This document shows positions 29,123 to 40,085 of a DNA stretch of 64,000 nt, in pieces; within the stretch, counting starts at the first letter, position 1, and each line of letters begins with the position of its first letter. A model generated the notes under the pieces. The model was not told where the DNA came from, did no database searches, and saw nothing but the letters and a program-made list of their open reading frames with translations. The position numbers and the translations under genes were made by a program. The DNA comes from Cupriavidus oxalaticus (GTDB taxonomy: Bacteria; Pseudomonadota; Gammaproteobacteria; Burkholderiales; Burkholderiaceae): positions 2,604,001-2,668,000 of the forward strand of contig NZ_CP038635.1 in assembly GCF_004768545.1 (NCBI RefSeq), written 5' to 3'.

Positions 29123-31990
29123 ATGACCGCCCAAGACCAATCGCTTGCCAAGAGCTTCGAACCCGCCGCCATCGAGGCGAAATGGGCCCCCGAGTGGGAG
29201 AGCCGCGGCATCGCCAAGCCGACCTTCGACCCTGCCCGCCCGGACTTCGCGATCCAACTGCCGCCGCCGAATGTGACCGGCACGCTGCACATGGGCCATG
29301 CCTTCAACCAGACCATCATGGACGGCCTGGCGCGCCACGCGCGCATGCTGGGCGCCAACACGCTGTGGGTGCCGGGCACCGACCACGCCGGCATTGCCAC
29401 CCAGATCGTGGTGGAACGCCAGCTCGAGGGCGAGGGCGTGTCGCGCCATGACCTCGGCCGCGAGAAGTTCACCGAGAAGGTGTGGGCCTGGAAGGAAGAG
29501 TCGGGCTCGACCATCACCCGCCAGGTGCGCCGCATGGGTGCGTCGATCGACTGGAGCCGCGAGTACTTCACCATGTCGCCGGAGATGTCGAAGGCGGTGA
29601 CCGAAGCGTTCGTGCGCCTGTACGAGCAGGGCCTGATCTACCGCGGCAAGCGCCTGGTCAACTGGGATCCGGTGCTGGGCACCGCCGTGTCGGACCTGGA
29701 AGTCGACAGCGTCGAGGAAGAAGGCTCGCTGTGGCATATCCGCTATCCGCTGGTCGAGGCTGACGCCAAGCGCGGCCTGACCCACCTGACCGTGGCCACC
29801 ACGCGTCCGGAAACCATGCTGGGCGACGTGGCCGTGATGGTCCACCCGGAAGACGAGCGCTACGCGCACCTGATCGGCAAATCGGTGCACCTGCCGCTGA
29901 CCGGCCGCCAGATTCCGGTGATCGCCGACGAATACGTCGACCGCGAGTTCGGCACCGGCGTGGTCAAGGTGACCCCGGGCCACGACTTCAATGACTATGC
30001 CGTCGGCCAGCGCCACAACCTGCCGCAGCTGTCGATCCTGACGCTGGAAGCAAAGGTCGTTGCCGACGCGCCGGCCGCCTACGCCGGCCTGGACCGCTTC
30101 GACGCGCGCAAGGCTATCGTCGAGGACCTCGACAAGCGAGGCCTGCTGGAAGAGGTCAAGAAGCACAAGCTGATGACCCCGCGCAGCGAGCGCACCGGCA
30201 GCGCGATCGAGCCGATGCTGACCGACCAGTGGTTCGTCGCCATGAGCAAGCCGGCGCCGGAAGGCACCTTCAACCCGGGCCGCTCGATCGCCGAGGTGGC
30301 GCTCGAAGCCGTACAGAGCGGCGAGATCAAGCTGGTGCCGGAAAACTGGATCAGCACCTACAACCAGTGGCTGGGCAACATCCAGGACTGGTGCATTTCG
30401 CGCCAGCTGTGGTGGGGCCACCAGATCCCGGCGTGGTACGACGATGCCGGCAACTGCTTCGTCGGCCGCACCGAAGAGGAAGCGCTCGCCAAGGCCCGCG
30501 CCGCCGGCAGCACCGGCGCGCTGCGCCGCGAGGAAGACGTGCTCGACACCTGGTTCTCGTCGGCGCTGGTGCCCTTCTCCTCGCTGGGCTGGCCGGCGGA
30601 AACCCCGGAGATGAAGCACTTCCTGCCGTCGTCGGTGCTGGTCACCGGCTACGACATCATCTTCTTCTGGGTGGCGCGCATGGTCATGATGACCAAGCAC
30701 TTCGTCGGCAAGGTGCCCTTCCATACCGTCTACGTGCACGGCCTGGTGCGCGATTCGGAAGGCAAGAAGATGAGCAAGTCCGAGGGCAACACGCTCGACC
30801 CGGTGGACCTGATCGACGGCATCGACCTCGACACGCTGCTGAAGAAGCGCACCACCGGCCTGCGCCGCCCCAAGGACGCGCCCAAGATCGAGAAGAAGAC
30901 GAAGAAGGAATTCCCCGAGGGCATTCCCGCCTTCGGCGCCGATGCGCTGCGCTTTACCTTCGCCTCGCTGGCGACGCTGGGCCGCAACATCAATTTCGAC
31001 ACCGGCCGCTGCGAGGGCTACCGCAACTTCTGCAACAAGCTGTGGAACGCGACCCGCTTCGTGCTGATGAACACCGAAGGCCATGACTGCGGCATGGGCC
31101 CGTGCAACAATGACTGCGGCCCGGACGGCTACCTGCACTTCTCGCAGGCCGACCGCTGGATCGTGTCGCTGCTGCAGCGCGTGGAAGCCGAGGTCGAGAA
31201 GGGCTTTGCCGAGTACCGCTTCGACAATATCGCCAACGCGATCTACAAGTTCGTCTGGGACGAGTACTGCGACTGGTACCTGGAATTGGCCAAGGTGCAG
31301 ATCCAGACCGGCACCGAAGCCCAGCAGCGCGCCACCCGCCGCACGCTGCTGCGCGTGCTCGAGACCGTGCTGCGCCTGGCGCACCCCATCATTCCCTTCA
31401 TCACCGAAGAGCTGTGGCAGAAGGTGGCCCCGCTTGCCGGCCGCGCCAAGGGCGACGGCAGCGAGACCATCTCGCTGCAGTCCTACCCGCTGCCGGCTGT
31501 CGCCAAGATCGACGAGGACGCCGAGCAATGGGTGGCGCGCCTGAAGGAAGTGGTCGATGCCTGCCGCAACCTGCGTGGCGAAATGAGCATCTCGCCGGCG
31601 CAGCGCATCCCGCTCTATGCCGAAGGCGACAGCGAATTCCTGAAGGCGGCCAGCGCACATATTCAGGCGCTGGCGAAACTTTCCGAGGTGCGCGTCTTCG
31701 AAGACGAGAGCACCCTGCAGGCCGAAGGCGCAGGTGCGCCGGTAGCCATTGCCGGCGGCAACCACCTGCTGCTGAAGATCGAAATCGACGTCGCCGCCGA
31801 GCGCGCGCGCCTGTCGAAAGAGGTCGAACGCATCGCTGCAGAGATCGGCAAGTGCCGCGGCAAGCTCTCCAATGAAAGCTTTGTCGCCAAGGCGCCGCCC
31901 GCCGTGGTGGCGCAAGAGACGCAACGACTCGCTGATTTCGAGCAAACGCTGGCCAAGCTGCAGGGTCAGCTGCAACGGCTGCCGGCCTGA
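29123..31990 (+). CDS. valS: valine-tRNA ligase
   Basis: This class I aminoacyl-tRNA synthetase has 955 residues, the usual size. HIGH is represented by HMGH (residues 56-59) in the segment [13 protein letters not shown], and KMSKS is at residues 549-553. Between them lies the CP1 editing domain that clears threonyl-tRNA(Val) ([10 protein letters not shown] is visible). The C-terminal 70 residues form the expected coiled-coil arm ([18 protein letters not shown] onward). It lies upstream of galU on the same strand, 122 bp away. Confidence 0.98.
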   Translation: MTAQDQSLAKSFEPAAIEAKWAPEWESRGIAKPTFDPARPDFAIQLPPPNVTGTLHMGHAFNQTIMDGLARHARMLGANTLWVPGTDHAGIATQIVVERQLEGEGVSRHDLGREKFTEKVWAWKEESGSTITRQVRRMGASIDWSREYFTMSPEMSKAVTEAFVRLYEQGLIYRGKRLVNWDPVLGTAVSDLEVDSVEEEGSLWHIRYPLVEADAKRGLTHLTVATTRPETMLGDVAVMVHPEDERYAHLIGKSVHLPLTGRQIPVIADEYVDREFGTGVVKVTPGHDFNDYAVGQRHNLPQLSILTLEAKVVADAPAAYAGLDRFDARKAIVEDLDKRGLLEEVKKHKLMTPRSERTGSAIEPMLTDQWFVAMSKPAPEGTFNPGRSIAEVALEAVQSGEIKLVPENWISTYNQWLGNIQDWCISRQLWWGHQIPAWYDDAGNCFVGRTEEEALAKARAAGSTGALRREEDVLDTWFSSALVPFSSLGWPAETPEMKHFLPSSVLVTGYDIIFFWVARMVMMTKHFVGKVPFHTVYVHGLVRDSEGKKMSKSEGNTLDPVDLIDGIDLDTLLKKRTTGLRRPKDAPKIEKKTKKEFPEGIPAFGADALRFTFASLATLGRNINFDTGRCEGYRNFCNKLWNATRFVLMNTEGHDCGMGPCNNDCGPDGYLHFSQADRWIVSLLQRVEAEVEKGFAEYRFDNIANAIYKFVWDEYCDWYLELAKVQIQTGTEAQQRATRRTLLRVLETVLRLAHPIIPFITEELWQKVAPLAGRAKGDGSETISLQSYPLPAVAKIDEDAEQWVARLKEVVDACRNLRGEMSISPAQRIPLYAEGDSEFLKAASAHIQALAKLSEVRVFEDESTLQAEGAGAPVAIAGGNHLLLKIEIDVAAERARLSKEVERIAAEIGKCRGKLSNESFVAKAPPAVVAQETQRLADFEQTLAKLQGQLQRLPA

Positions 31991-32022
31991 CCGGCAGCCG
32001 ATGACGCCCCTGCCAGTCTGGT

Positions 32023-32047
32023 TTCCGTCCAGCGGCGTCGGACGGAA
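32023..32047. other. hairpin in the valS-galU gap
   Basis: TTCCGTCC (32023-32030) pairs with GGACGGAA (32040-32047) around a 9-base loop. No T-tract follows, so it is not a standard intrinsic terminator. It may be an RNA processing or stability element, or a weak operator ahead of galU. Confidence 0.35.
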
Positions 32048-32112
32048 CCGGACAGACGGCGCCGGTAATGGCTGGCAGGGTTATGAACCAGCATCTGAGA
32101 GGTACACCTGAT

Positions 32113-33003
<891 letters not shown>

Positions 33004-33026
33004 ACGTTCGCCTCGTTCACCAAATG

Positions 33027-33051
33027 AAAAAGCCGCTTGAAGCGGCTTTTT
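33027..33051. terminator. bidirectional terminator between galU and tusA
   Basis: AAAAAGCCGCTT (33027-33038) is followed by a single G and its reverse complement AAGCGGCTTTTT (33040-33051). A and T runs on both ends let it act on both strands. Confidence 0.9.
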
Positions 33052-33073
33052 CTTTGTCTCTCTTCGAGATCGA

Positions 33074-33301
33074 TCAGCGGCGGCGCATGTAGAACACGAA
33101 CACCTTGTCGACTTCCGAATGCGACAGCAGCTCGTTGCCGGTCTGCTTGGCGAAGGCCTGGAAATCGCGCGTCGCGCCGGGATCGGTCGCCAGCACTTTC
33201 AGCACTTCGCCGCTGGCCATGTCGGCCAGCGCCTTCTTGGTGCGCAGGATCGGCAGCGGGCAGTTCAGGCCGCGCGCATCCACTTCTTTCTGGAACTCCA
33301 T
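33074..33301 (-). CDS. tusA: TusA-family sulfur carrier protein
   Basis: This 75-residue protein is of the SirA/TusA/YedF fold. The signature NCPLPILRTKKAL contains Cys14, which carries persulfide sulfur. In the family it relays sulfur from a cysteine desulfurase for tRNA 2-thiouridine and molybdopterin, or in some bacteria for sulfur oxidation. I chose the ATG at 33301, with GGAAGAGAC upstream; the frame stays open for 28 more codons without homology. It lies 40 bp after the Nudix gene on the same strand. Confidence 0.9.
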   Translation of the reverse strand: MEFQKEVDARGLNCPLPILRTKKALADMASGEVLKVLATDPGATRDFQAFAKQTGNELLSHSEVDKVFVFYMRRR

Positions 33302-33341
33302 TCGTCTCTTCCTTCGGGTTCTGAGGCTATTCGGGGGACTC

Positions 33342-33926
33342 TCACCAGCGATATTGTAGCGAAGCCCCGACCTGGCTGAAGTCATGCGGGCGGCGCGGGT
33401 CCGGAATATCCGCGCCGGTCTGCCGGTCGAAGAAGCGCACCGGGTAACCGCGCGCGGCCAGCCAGTCGGCCACGGCGAAGCCGGTACCTGCCGACCACAC
33501 GCGCACGTCCTCGGGCGCCACCAGCTTGTATTCGGCCAGTTCCTCGGACAGCTGGACGGTGCCGGTCGCCTTGACGTGGTAGGCGATGATCAGCTCGTTC
33601 TTGCGCATGAACTCGTAGACGCCGATCAGCGAGACCGACTCGGTATCGAGGTTGGTCTCTTCCTTCAGCTCGCGCGCCACGCCCAGCTCGGGCGGCTCGT
33701 CGCGCTCCAGGAACCCCGTCACCAGCGCAAACATCTTCTCCGGCCAGGCGGCGTTGCGCGCCAGCAGCAGCTTGTCCTGGTACTCCACCACCGCCGCCAG
33801 CACCGGCAGCGGGTTGTTCCAGTGCACGAAGCCGCATTCATGCTGCACGCAGGCATGGCGTTCGCGCCCGGACAGCGGCAGCACCTCGAGCGGCGCGCCG
33901 CACTGCGGGCAGAATCGGTATTGCAT
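33342..33926 (-). CDS. Nudix hydrolase with N-terminal zinc ribbon
   Basis: This 194-residue protein begins MQYRFCPQCGAPLE, a zinc-ribbon half (CPQC, then CVQHEC) like that of NudC NADH pyrophosphatases. A Nudix box follows: GFLERDEPPELGVARELKEE, with the usual glycine before the last hydrophobic residue replaced by Asn. It probably hydrolyses a nucleotide diphosphate derivative, but it is shorter than NudC and lacks the longer NudC tail, so the substrate is unclear. AGGAG precedes the start. It may share a transcript with tusA. Confidence 0.9.
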   Translation of the reverse strand: MQYRFCPQCGAPLEVLPLSGRERHACVQHECGFVHWNNPLPVLAAVVEYQDKLLLARNAAWPEKMFALVTGFLERDEPPELGVARELKEETNLDTESVSLIGVYEFMRKNELIIAYHVKATGTVQLSEELAEYKLVAPEDVRVWSAGTGFAVADWLAARGYPVRFFDRQTGADIPDPRRPHDFSQVGASLQYRW

Positions 33927-33988
33927 TGGGGGGCTCCTGTAGGTGTCTCGTTATCAGAATGATCGCGCCGCCTCGTTCAAGCACCTGC

Positions 33989-35032
33989 TCAGGCACCCCT
34001 TGAGGCGCCACATGCCGCGCGCATGTCGGCGGCGAGCGCCTCCACCGTCTGCGGCTGCAGGTCCCACGAACACATGAAGCGGCAGCCGCCGGCGCCGATG
34101 AAGGTATAGAAGCGCCAGCCCCTGGCGCGCAGCGCCTCGATCGCCGGCAGCGGCAGCTCGGCGAAGACGGCGTTGGACTGCGTCGGGAACATGATGCGCA
34201 CGCCGGGGATGTCGGCAATGCGCTGCTGCAGCAGTTGCGCCATGGCGTTGGCATGGCGCGCGTTGGCCAGCCACACATCGTTCTCGAGCAGCCCCAGCCA
34301 TGGCGCCGAGATAAACCGCATCTTCGACGCCAGCTGCCCGGCCTGCTTGACGCGATAGGCAAAATCCTCGGCCAGGCGGCGGTCGAAGAATACCACCGCC
34401 TCGCCCACCGGCAAGCCGTTCTTGGTGCCGCCGAAGCACAGCACGTCGACGCCGGCGCGCCAGGTGATCTCGGACGGATGCACGCCCAGCGACGCCACCG
34501 CATTGGCAAAGCGCGCGCCGTCCATATGCACGCGCAGCTGCCGGCGCTTGGCGATGGCCGCGATCGCGCGCACCTCTTCCACGCTGTACACCGTGCCGAC
34601 CTCGGTCGACTGCGTCAGCGACACCACCTTGGGCTTGGGGTAGTGGATGTCCGAGCGGCGCGTGACCAGCGCCTCGATCGCATCGGGCGTGAGCTTGCCG
34701 TCCTCGCCCGGCGCGGTCAGCAGCTTGGAGCCGTTGGAGAAAAACTCCGGGCCGCCGCACTCATCGGTCTCGATATGCGCCAGTTCGTGGCAGATCACCG
34801 AGTGGTACGACTGGCACAGCGCCGACAGCGCCAGCGAGTTGGCCGCCGTGCCGTTGAACACGAAGAACACTTCGCAATCGGTCTGGAACAGGTCGCGGAT
34901 GCGGTCGCAGACCTTCTGCGTCCAGGTGTCGTCGCCATAGGCCTGCTCGTGGCCGCTGGCATTGGCTTCCAGGAAATACTTGAGCGATTCCGGGCAGAAG
35001 CCGGCGTAGTTGTCGGAGGCGAAGTGCTGCAT
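33989..35032 (-). CDS. ltaE: threonine aldolase (low-specificity, PLP-dependent)
   Basis: This 347-residue fold type I PLP enzyme splits L-threonine or allo-threonine into glycine and acetaldehyde, with other beta-hydroxy amino acids possible. The pyridoxal lysine is Lys204 in CFGGTKNGLPVGEA, and HMDGARFANA before it holds the pyridine-nitrogen aspartate. Length and start (MQHFASDNYAGFCPE) fit the family. The tautomerase gene ends 22 bp upstream of it, so these are probably co-transcribed. The gene name is from family resemblance. Confidence 0.9.
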   Translation of the reverse strand: MQHFASDNYAGFCPESLKYFLEANASGHEQAYGDDTWTQKVCDRIRDLFQTDCEVFFVFNGTAANSLALSALCQSYHSVICHELAHIETDECGGPEFFSNGSKLLTAPGEDGKLTPDAIEALVTRRSDIHYPKPKVVSLTQSTEVGTVYSVEEVRAIAAIAKRRQLRVHMDGARFANAVASLGVHPSEITWRAGVDVLCFGGTKNGLPVGEAVVFFDRRLAEDFAYRVKQAGQLASKMRFISAPWLGLLENDVWLANARHANAMAQLLQQRIADIPGVRIMFPTQSNAVFAELPLPAIEALRARGWRFYTFIGAGGCRFMCSWDLQPQTVEALAADMRAACGASRGA

Positions 35033-35054
35033 GGTGTCCAGGCCGTTCAGTGCC

Positions 35055-35243
35055 TTACTTCTTGTCGGCCCACAGCTCGCCGCCGGTGGCCCAGTTCTCG
35101 CGCTTGACGTCGGTGATGATGATGTCGACGGCCGAGGCCGAGCAGCCCAGCGTCTCGCAGGTGACGCGCGTCACTTCCTCGACGAACTTGCGCTTCTGAT
35201 CGATGGTACGGCCTTCAAACATTTCGACGTGGAAAGTCGGCAT
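35055..35243 (-). CDS. 4-oxalocrotonate tautomerase-family protein
   Basis: This 62-residue protein starts MPTFHVEMFEGRTIDQKRKF. After removal of Met, Pro1 would be the catalytic base of the tautomerase superfamily, and the length matches the single-domain 4-oxalocrotonate tautomerases that assemble as hexamers. AAGGAG lies upstream. No catechol meta-cleavage genes are nearby, so the natural substrate is open. It stands between a class II aldolase gene and a threonine aldolase gene in one leftward block. Confidence 0.9.
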   Translation of the reverse strand: MPTFHVEMFEGRTIDQKRKFVEEVTRVTCETLGCSASAVDIIITDVKRENWATGGELWADKK

Positions 35244-35297
35244 GCAATGCTCCTTGTGATGATTGGTGTTCTAGGTAGTCGCCACGGGACGTGGCAA

Positions 35298-36074
35298 TCA
35301 GTCCCGGTAGGAAGGATCGATTCTATCGAGTTTGCGCAGCAGCGCGGGCCACTCCATCACGCCCTCGATGGCGCCGTTGTCGAACAGTTGCCCGGAGGTC
35401 TTGTGGGCGACGCCGTGATCCGGCTGCACCAGCGCGCCGCCCGCCTGCGCAGCGATCTGGATCTCGCAGGCCTTGATCAGCGTCGCCATCAGCACATAGG
35501 CCTCGGCCACGGTGCGGCCCACGGTCAGCGTGCCGTGGTTGCGCAGCAGCATGGCGGGGTGCTCGCCCAACGAAGCGGTCAGCCGCCCGCCTTCGGCCGG
35601 GCTGAAGGCCAGCCCTTCGTAGTCGTGATAAGCGATGCGGCCGTAAAAGCGCATCGCGTGCTGCGACAGCGGCAGCAGGCCGGCTGCCTGCGCCGACACC
35701 GCGATGCCGGCGGTGTTATGCAGGTGCATCACGCACATCGCGTCGGGCCGGGCCGCGTGCACGGCGGCGTGCAGCGCGAAGCCGGTGACGTTGACCGGGT
35801 GGACAGTCTCGCCGACGACCTCGCCGCGGCCATTGATCTTGACCAGGTCGCTGGCGCGGATCTCGTCGAAGGCAAAGCCGAACGGGTTGATCAGGAAATG
35901 GTCCGGCTCGCCGGGCACGGTGGCCGAGATATGGGTGTAGATCAGGTCATCCCAGCCCTCGCGCGCGGCCAGCCGGTAGGCGGCGGCAAGGTCGAGGCGC
36001 ACGCGCTGCTCTTCGGCGGAGACAGGCTGCGGGGAGGCGCCCGCGGCACGCGCGGGCTGCAAGGCAAAAGACAT
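35298..36074 (-). CDS. class II aldolase/adducin-family protein
   Basis: This 258-residue protein has the class II aldolase fold. Zinc-ligand histidines are visible in CVMHLHNTAG and in LRNHGTLTVG, and ISATVPGEPDHFLINPFG matches the family's substrate loop. Members cleave or epimerise sugar phosphates or decarboxylate short acids; the exact reaction is not evident here. GGAG lies upstream of the ATG at 36074. It is upstream of the tautomerase and threonine aldolase genes on the same strand. Confidence 0.88.
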   Translation of the reverse strand: MSFALQPARAAGASPQPVSAEEQRVRLDLAAAYRLAAREGWDDLIYTHISATVPGEPDHFLINPFGFAFDEIRASDLVKINGRGEVVGETVHPVNVTGFALHAAVHAARPDAMCVMHLHNTAGIAVSAQAAGLLPLSQHAMRFYGRIAYHDYEGLAFSPAEGGRLTASLGEHPAMLLRNHGTLTVGRTVAEAYVLMATLIKACEIQIAAQAGGALVQPDHGVAHKTSGQLFDNGAIEGVMEWPALLRKLDRIDPSYRD

Positions 36075-36199
36075 GGGGCTCGCTCCTGCGCCGCCCGGTC
36101 TCGCGTGCCGGGGTCGGCCCCGGCCTTGTGCTGCGGCGCAGGCGCGGCAGCCGCGATGCGTGGCGCGTCAGGCGGCAAAGGCGATACTGTAGCGCACCT

Positions 36200-37474
36200 T
36201 CACGATCCGCTCCGTGCGGGCGCCAGCGGCCAGGCGCGGCGCATCCAGGCGAACACCAGCGCACCCACCAGCAGCGACGCCGCCGCGCAGGCCAGCGAGC
36301 TGGCGAAGCCGCCAGTGCGCGCCACCAGCGCGGTTGCCAGTGGCGGTCCGGCGATCTGGCCGAGGCCGTACGACGCGGTCATCAACCCCATCAGCCGCGG
36401 CGCGTGCGGGCCCCACAGGCGCCGGGCCTCGCGCATGGCGAAGGCGACCAGCGCGGTGAACGGCAGGCCGGCCAGCAGGCTGCTCAGCGCAAACCCCGCC
36501 ACCGTCGGCCACAGCACCGCAATCGCGACGCCCAGCGCCTGCATGCCGTAGGAAATCGTCAGCAGCTTGCGGCTGTCGTGCGCCATGCTCACCCGCGTCG
36601 CCAGCACGGCGCCGACCGCTACGCCGGCGCCGAAGATCGGCCAGAACAGGTCGGCCCAGACCGTGCCCGGCAGCGCCTCGCGCGCGATCACAGGCAGGAA
36701 GGTGGCGGTGATGATGTAGCCGAAGCCGGCCAGGCCGTAGGCCAGCGTCAGGGTCCAGGTCTGGGCGTCGAGCCGCGCGGCGGCGCCGGCCGGCTGCGCG
36801 GCGCCAGTGGCGCGCGCCTGGCCGGCGTCCGCGGCGATCGGCGGCGCCACGAAAATGCGCCACACCAGAGCCACAAGCACCGCGGCCAAGACGGTGAAGG
36901 CCAGCCAGCCATGGTCGGCATGCCAGCCCGCGCCGACCATGCCGGAGGCGCCCAGGCCCGTGGCGACGATGCCAAGCCCCGGCCCACAGAAGATCAGCCC
37001 GCCCAGTTGCGGCTTGCCCAGTTCGGCCAGCCGCTGCAGGCACCAGCCGGCGGTATAGACCAGCACCACCGCGCTGGCCACGCCGGCGGCGAAGCGCCAC
37101 AGCGACCACGCCGGCATGCCCCCCGGCAGCGCCATGCCCAGCGTCAGCAGCACCGTCGCCACCAGGCCCCAGCGCACCATGCGCAGGGCGTCGGGGCGGA
37201 TAAACATGCACAGCGCGGCACCGAGGAAATAACCGATGTAGTTGACCGTCGCCAGCCAGCCGCCCTGATGCAGGTCGACGATGCGGTCGTGCAGCATCAT
37301 CGGCAGCAAGGGCGTAAAGGCGAAACGGCCGATTCCCATCACCACCGCCAGCGACACCAGGCCGGCCATCGCCACCGCCACCGGACCGGCGTGACGCAAC
37401 GGCGCGGCCGGTATCGAAGTGGTGGGGCTGGCGGCGGCGACCTGGTCGGGATCGAGGCTGTGGAGCTTGGACAT
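36200..37474 (-). CDS. YbfB/YjiJ-family MFS transporter
   Basis: This 424-residue membrane protein has twelve predicted helices and the family pattern MGIGRFAFTPLLPMMLHDR near the N-terminus, along with SYGLGQIAGPPLA near the end. The YbfB/YjiJ group is of unknown substrate. It is divergent from a LysR-type gene across a 133-bp gap that contains an inverted repeat, so the pair probably forms a regulator/transporter unit. The class II aldolase gene downstream, 125 bp away, may be under the same control. Confidence 0.88.
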   Translation of the reverse strand: MSKLHSLDPDQVAAASPTTSIPAAPLRHAGPVAVAMAGLVSLAVVMGIGRFAFTPLLPMMLHDRIVDLHQGGWLATVNYIGYFLGAALCMFIRPDALRMVRWGLVATVLLTLGMALPGGMPAWSLWRFAAGVASAVVLVYTAGWCLQRLAELGKPQLGGLIFCGPGLGIVATGLGASGMVGAGWHADHGWLAFTVLAAVLVALVWRIFVAPPIAADAGQARATGAAQPAGAAARLDAQTWTLTLAYGLAGFGYIITATFLPVIAREALPGTVWADLFWPIFGAGVAVGAVLATRVSMAHDSRKLLTISYGMQALGVAIAVLWPTVAGFALSSLLAGLPFTALVAFAMREARRLWGPHAPRLMGLMTASYGLGQIAGPPLATALVARTGGFASSLACAAASLLVGALVFAWMRRAWPLAPARSGS

Positions 37475-37544
37475 GGCTCTGGCTGTGGGCGCAGCGGTTG
37501 CATTGCAGTCCCTGTATGCTACGCTGTGAATGCCATCCCGAAAA

Positions 37545-37568
37545 ATGAATTATCCAGATGTAATGCAT
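37545..37568. promoter_or_regulatory. candidate LysR operator between the MFS and LysR genes
   Basis: ATGAATTA (37545-37552) and TAATGCAT (37561-37568) form an inverted repeat with seven of eight positions complementary and an 8-base centre. It is A/T-rich in GC-rich surroundings and contains the T-N11-A type pattern usual for LysR proteins. It lies 40 bp upstream of the LysR start. Confidence 0.5.
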
Positions 37569-37607
37569 CATTAGTCGAGATGGATTTCGGATTCCCGTTC
37601 CGAGACC

Positions 37608-38510
37608 ATGGCCATGGACCTTGCCGAGCTTGAAATCTTCCGTGCCGTCGTCGAAGCCGGCGGCATCACCCGTGCGGCCGAGCGGCTGCACCGGGTGCAA
37701 TCCAACGTGACCACTCGCATCCGCCAGCTGGAGCAGTCGCTCGGGGTCGAGTTGTTCGTGCGCGATGGCCGGCGCATGGTGCTGACGCCGGCGGGACAGA
37801 CCCTGTTCGACTACGCCTGCCGCATCCTGCAGCTGACCGAGGAAGCGCGCCAGGCGGTGCTGCCGGCACGTCCCAGCGGCCGCCTGCGCATCGCCTCGAT
37901 GGAAAGCACCGCGGCCAGCCGTTTGCCCAATGTGCTGGCGGCGTACCACCAGGCGTGGCCCGAGGTCCAGCTGGAACTGGTGACGCTGGCGACGCGGCAG
38001 GCGCTTGATGCGCTGGCGCGCTTCGAGGTCGATTGCGCCTTTGTCGCCGAGCCGCTTTCCGAGCCGGGGCTGGCGGCCGTTCCCGCCTTCGAGGAGGAGC
38101 TGGTGGTAATCGCGCGTGCCGGGCATCGCCCGATCCGCTCCTCCGCCGACCTGGAAGTGCCGACGCTGCTGGCGTTCGAGTCCGGGTGCAACTACCGCGC
38201 GCGCGTCGAGGCCTGGTATGCCGGCGGCGACTCGGCCCCGCCGCCACGCGTACTGGAGCTGGGCTCCTACCATGCCATCGTCGCCTGCGCGGCGGCCGGC
38301 ATCGGCGCCGCGATCGTGCCGCGATCGGTGCTGGCCCTGTACCGGGACCTGCCCGCCATCAGCCAGCACGGCCTGGGGCCTGCGGGCCGCGTGCGCACCA
38401 TGCTGGCCTGGCATCCGGCCATGGCGGGCGCCGCGCTGCATGCGCTGGTCGATATGCTGCGCAAGCACGCACCCGGACCGCAAGGCGAGGCCGAGCTCGT
38501 CGCAGCCTGA
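37608..38510 (+). CDS. LysR-family transcriptional regulator
   Basis: This 300-residue protein has the LysR winged helix in the first 60 residues (MDLAELEIFRAVVEAGGITRAAERLHRVQSN pattern) followed by a periplasmic-binding-like effector domain. Two ATG codons two codons apart (37608 and 37614) can start it. It is divergent from the YbfB-type carrier and probably controls it. Downstream, nfeD begins 109 bp after its stop. Confidence 0.9.
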   Translation: MAMDLAELEIFRAVVEAGGITRAAERLHRVQSNVTTRIRQLEQSLGVELFVRDGRRMVLTPAGQTLFDYACRILQLTEEARQAVLPARPSGRLRIASMESTAASRLPNVLAAYHQAWPEVQLELVTLATRQALDALARFEVDCAFVAEPLSEPGLAAVPAFEEELVVIARAGHRPIRSSADLEVPTLLAFESGCNYRARVEAWYAGGDSAPPPRVLELGSYHAIVACAAAGIGAAIVPRSVLALYRDLPAISQHGLGPAGRVRTMLAWHPAMAGAALHALVDMLRKHAPGPQGEAELVAA

Positions 38511-38619
38511 GCGCCCTCGCGGCGACCGGCTGTCGGCACATTGCCGCCATGCAAGATGTGCCCGGTGGCCTACACTGAAAGTGGCGCCACCCCGGCACCC
38601 TGCGTGCCCCGCCCTTGCG

Positions 38620-40083
38620 ATGAAACCTGCCACCGCGTTTATGCGGGCGATTCGGCTGCTGGCCGGCCTGGTGCTGGCATGCAGCGCTGCACTGGCCGTC
38701 AGCTTCGCCAACCTGCATGCGCGCGCCGCACCCGCCTCCGCGCCTGCCGCCACGGCCACCCCGCCGGTCTACGTGATCCCGCTCAAAGGCGCGGTCAGCC
38801 CGGCGAGCGCCAGCTTTATCCTGCGCGGCATTGCGCGCGCCCGCGAAGGCGGTGCGCAGCTGGTGGTGCTGGAAATGGACACGCCGGGCGGGCTCGATGC
38901 CTCGATGCGCGAGATCATCCAGGCAATCCTGGCGTCACCGGTGCCGGTGGCCAGCTATGTCTATCCGGGCGGCGCACGCGCGGCCAGCGCGGGCACCTAC
39001 ATCCTCTACGCCAGCCATGTCGCGGCCATGGCGCCGGGCACCAACCTGGGCGCGGCCAGCCCGGTGCAGATCGGCATCGGCGGGCCGCAGAAGCCGGACG
39101 CCCTGCCGGGCTCAACGCCGGCCTCGGCGCCGTCAAGCGAACCTGCCGCGGCAGACACCATGGCGCGCAAGCAGATGCACGATGCCTCGGCCTATATCCG
39201 CGGCCTGGCCCAGCTGCGCGGGCGCAATGTCGAATGGGCCGAGCGCGCCGTGCGCGAAGCCGTCAGCCTGTCGGCCGACGAAGCCCTGGCGCAGAAGGTG
39301 ATCGACGTGGTCGCGCCCGACCTGCCCGCACTGCTGCGCCAGGTCGAAGGCCGCAAGCTGGTCACCGCGGGCGGCAAAACCAGCGAACTGCGCACGCGCG
39401 ATGCCCCGGTGGTGACGCTGGAACCTGACTGGCGCAACCGCTTCCTGGCCGTCATCACCGAGCCCAGCGTGGCGCTGATGCTGATGATGATCGGCATCTA
39501 CGCGCTGATTTTCGAGTTCTCCACGCCAGGCATGGTGGTGCCCGGCATCGTTGGCGCGATCTGCCTGCTGCTGGCGCTGTTCGCGCTGCATATGCTGCCG
39601 GTCAACTATGCCGGGCTGGCGCTGGTGGTGCTCGGCATCGGCTGCATGGTCGCCGAGCTGTTCCTGCCGACCTTCGGCGCGCTGGGCGTGGGCGGCATCA
39701 TTGCCTTTGCCTTCGGCGCGGTGATGCTGATCGACACCGACGTGCCGGGTTTCGGCGTGCCGCTGCCGATGGTGGCGGCGCTGTCGGCGATGTCGGCGTT
39801 CTTTGTATTCGGCATGTCGGCGCTGCTGCTGCGCTCGCGCAGGCGGCCGGTGGTCAGCGGCGCCGACACGCTGGTCGGCAGCCGCGGCGAACTGCTCGAC
39901 GACGTGCCTGACGCACCCGGCCAGGAAGGCTGGGCCTCGGTGCGCGGCGAACGCTGGCGCGTGCGCAGCGCGAGTCCGCTGGCGCGCGGCACGCCGGTGG
40001 TGGTGACCGCGCGGCACGGGCTGGTGCTCGAAGTGGTCGCCGCGCCCTCTGCTGCTCAACCGACTCCAAAAAAGGGAGCGTGA
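38620..40083 (+). CDS. nfeD: NfeD-type membrane serine protease (ClpP class)
   Basis: This 487-residue long-form NfeD protein has an N-terminal signal anchor (about 9-38), a periplasmic ClpP-like protease domain with nucleophile Ser123 in [10 protein letters not shown], four or five membrane helices from about residue 285, and a C-terminal OB-fold domain ([10 protein letters not shown] onward). Family members cleave the C-terminus of stomatin-like partners, and the next gene encodes such a partner only two bases away. The start at 38620 is the first ATG before the hydrophobic signal; a later ATG at 38641 is possible. Confidence 0.92.
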   Translation: MKPATAFMRAIRLLAGLVLACSAALAVSFANLHARAAPASAPAATATPPVYVIPLKGAVSPASASFILRGIARAREGGAQLVVLEMDTPGGLDASMREIIQAILASPVPVASYVYPGGARAASAGTYILYASHVAAMAPGTNLGAASPVQIGIGGPQKPDALPGSTPASAPSSEPAAADTMARKQMHDASAYIRGLAQLRGRNVEWAERAVREAVSLSADEALAQKVIDVVAPDLPALLRQVEGRKLVTAGGKTSELRTRDAPVVTLEPDWRNRFLAVITEPSVALMLMMIGIYALIFEFSTPGMVVPGIVGAICLLLALFALHMLPVNYAGLALVVLGIGCMVAELFLPTFGALGVGGIIAFAFGAVMLIDTDVPGFGVPLPMVAALSAMSAFFVFGMSALLLRSRRRPVVSGADTLVGSRGELLDDVPDAPGQEGWASVRGERWRVRSASPLARGTPVVVTARHGLVLEVVAAPSAAQPTPKKGA

Positions 40084-40085
40084 AC

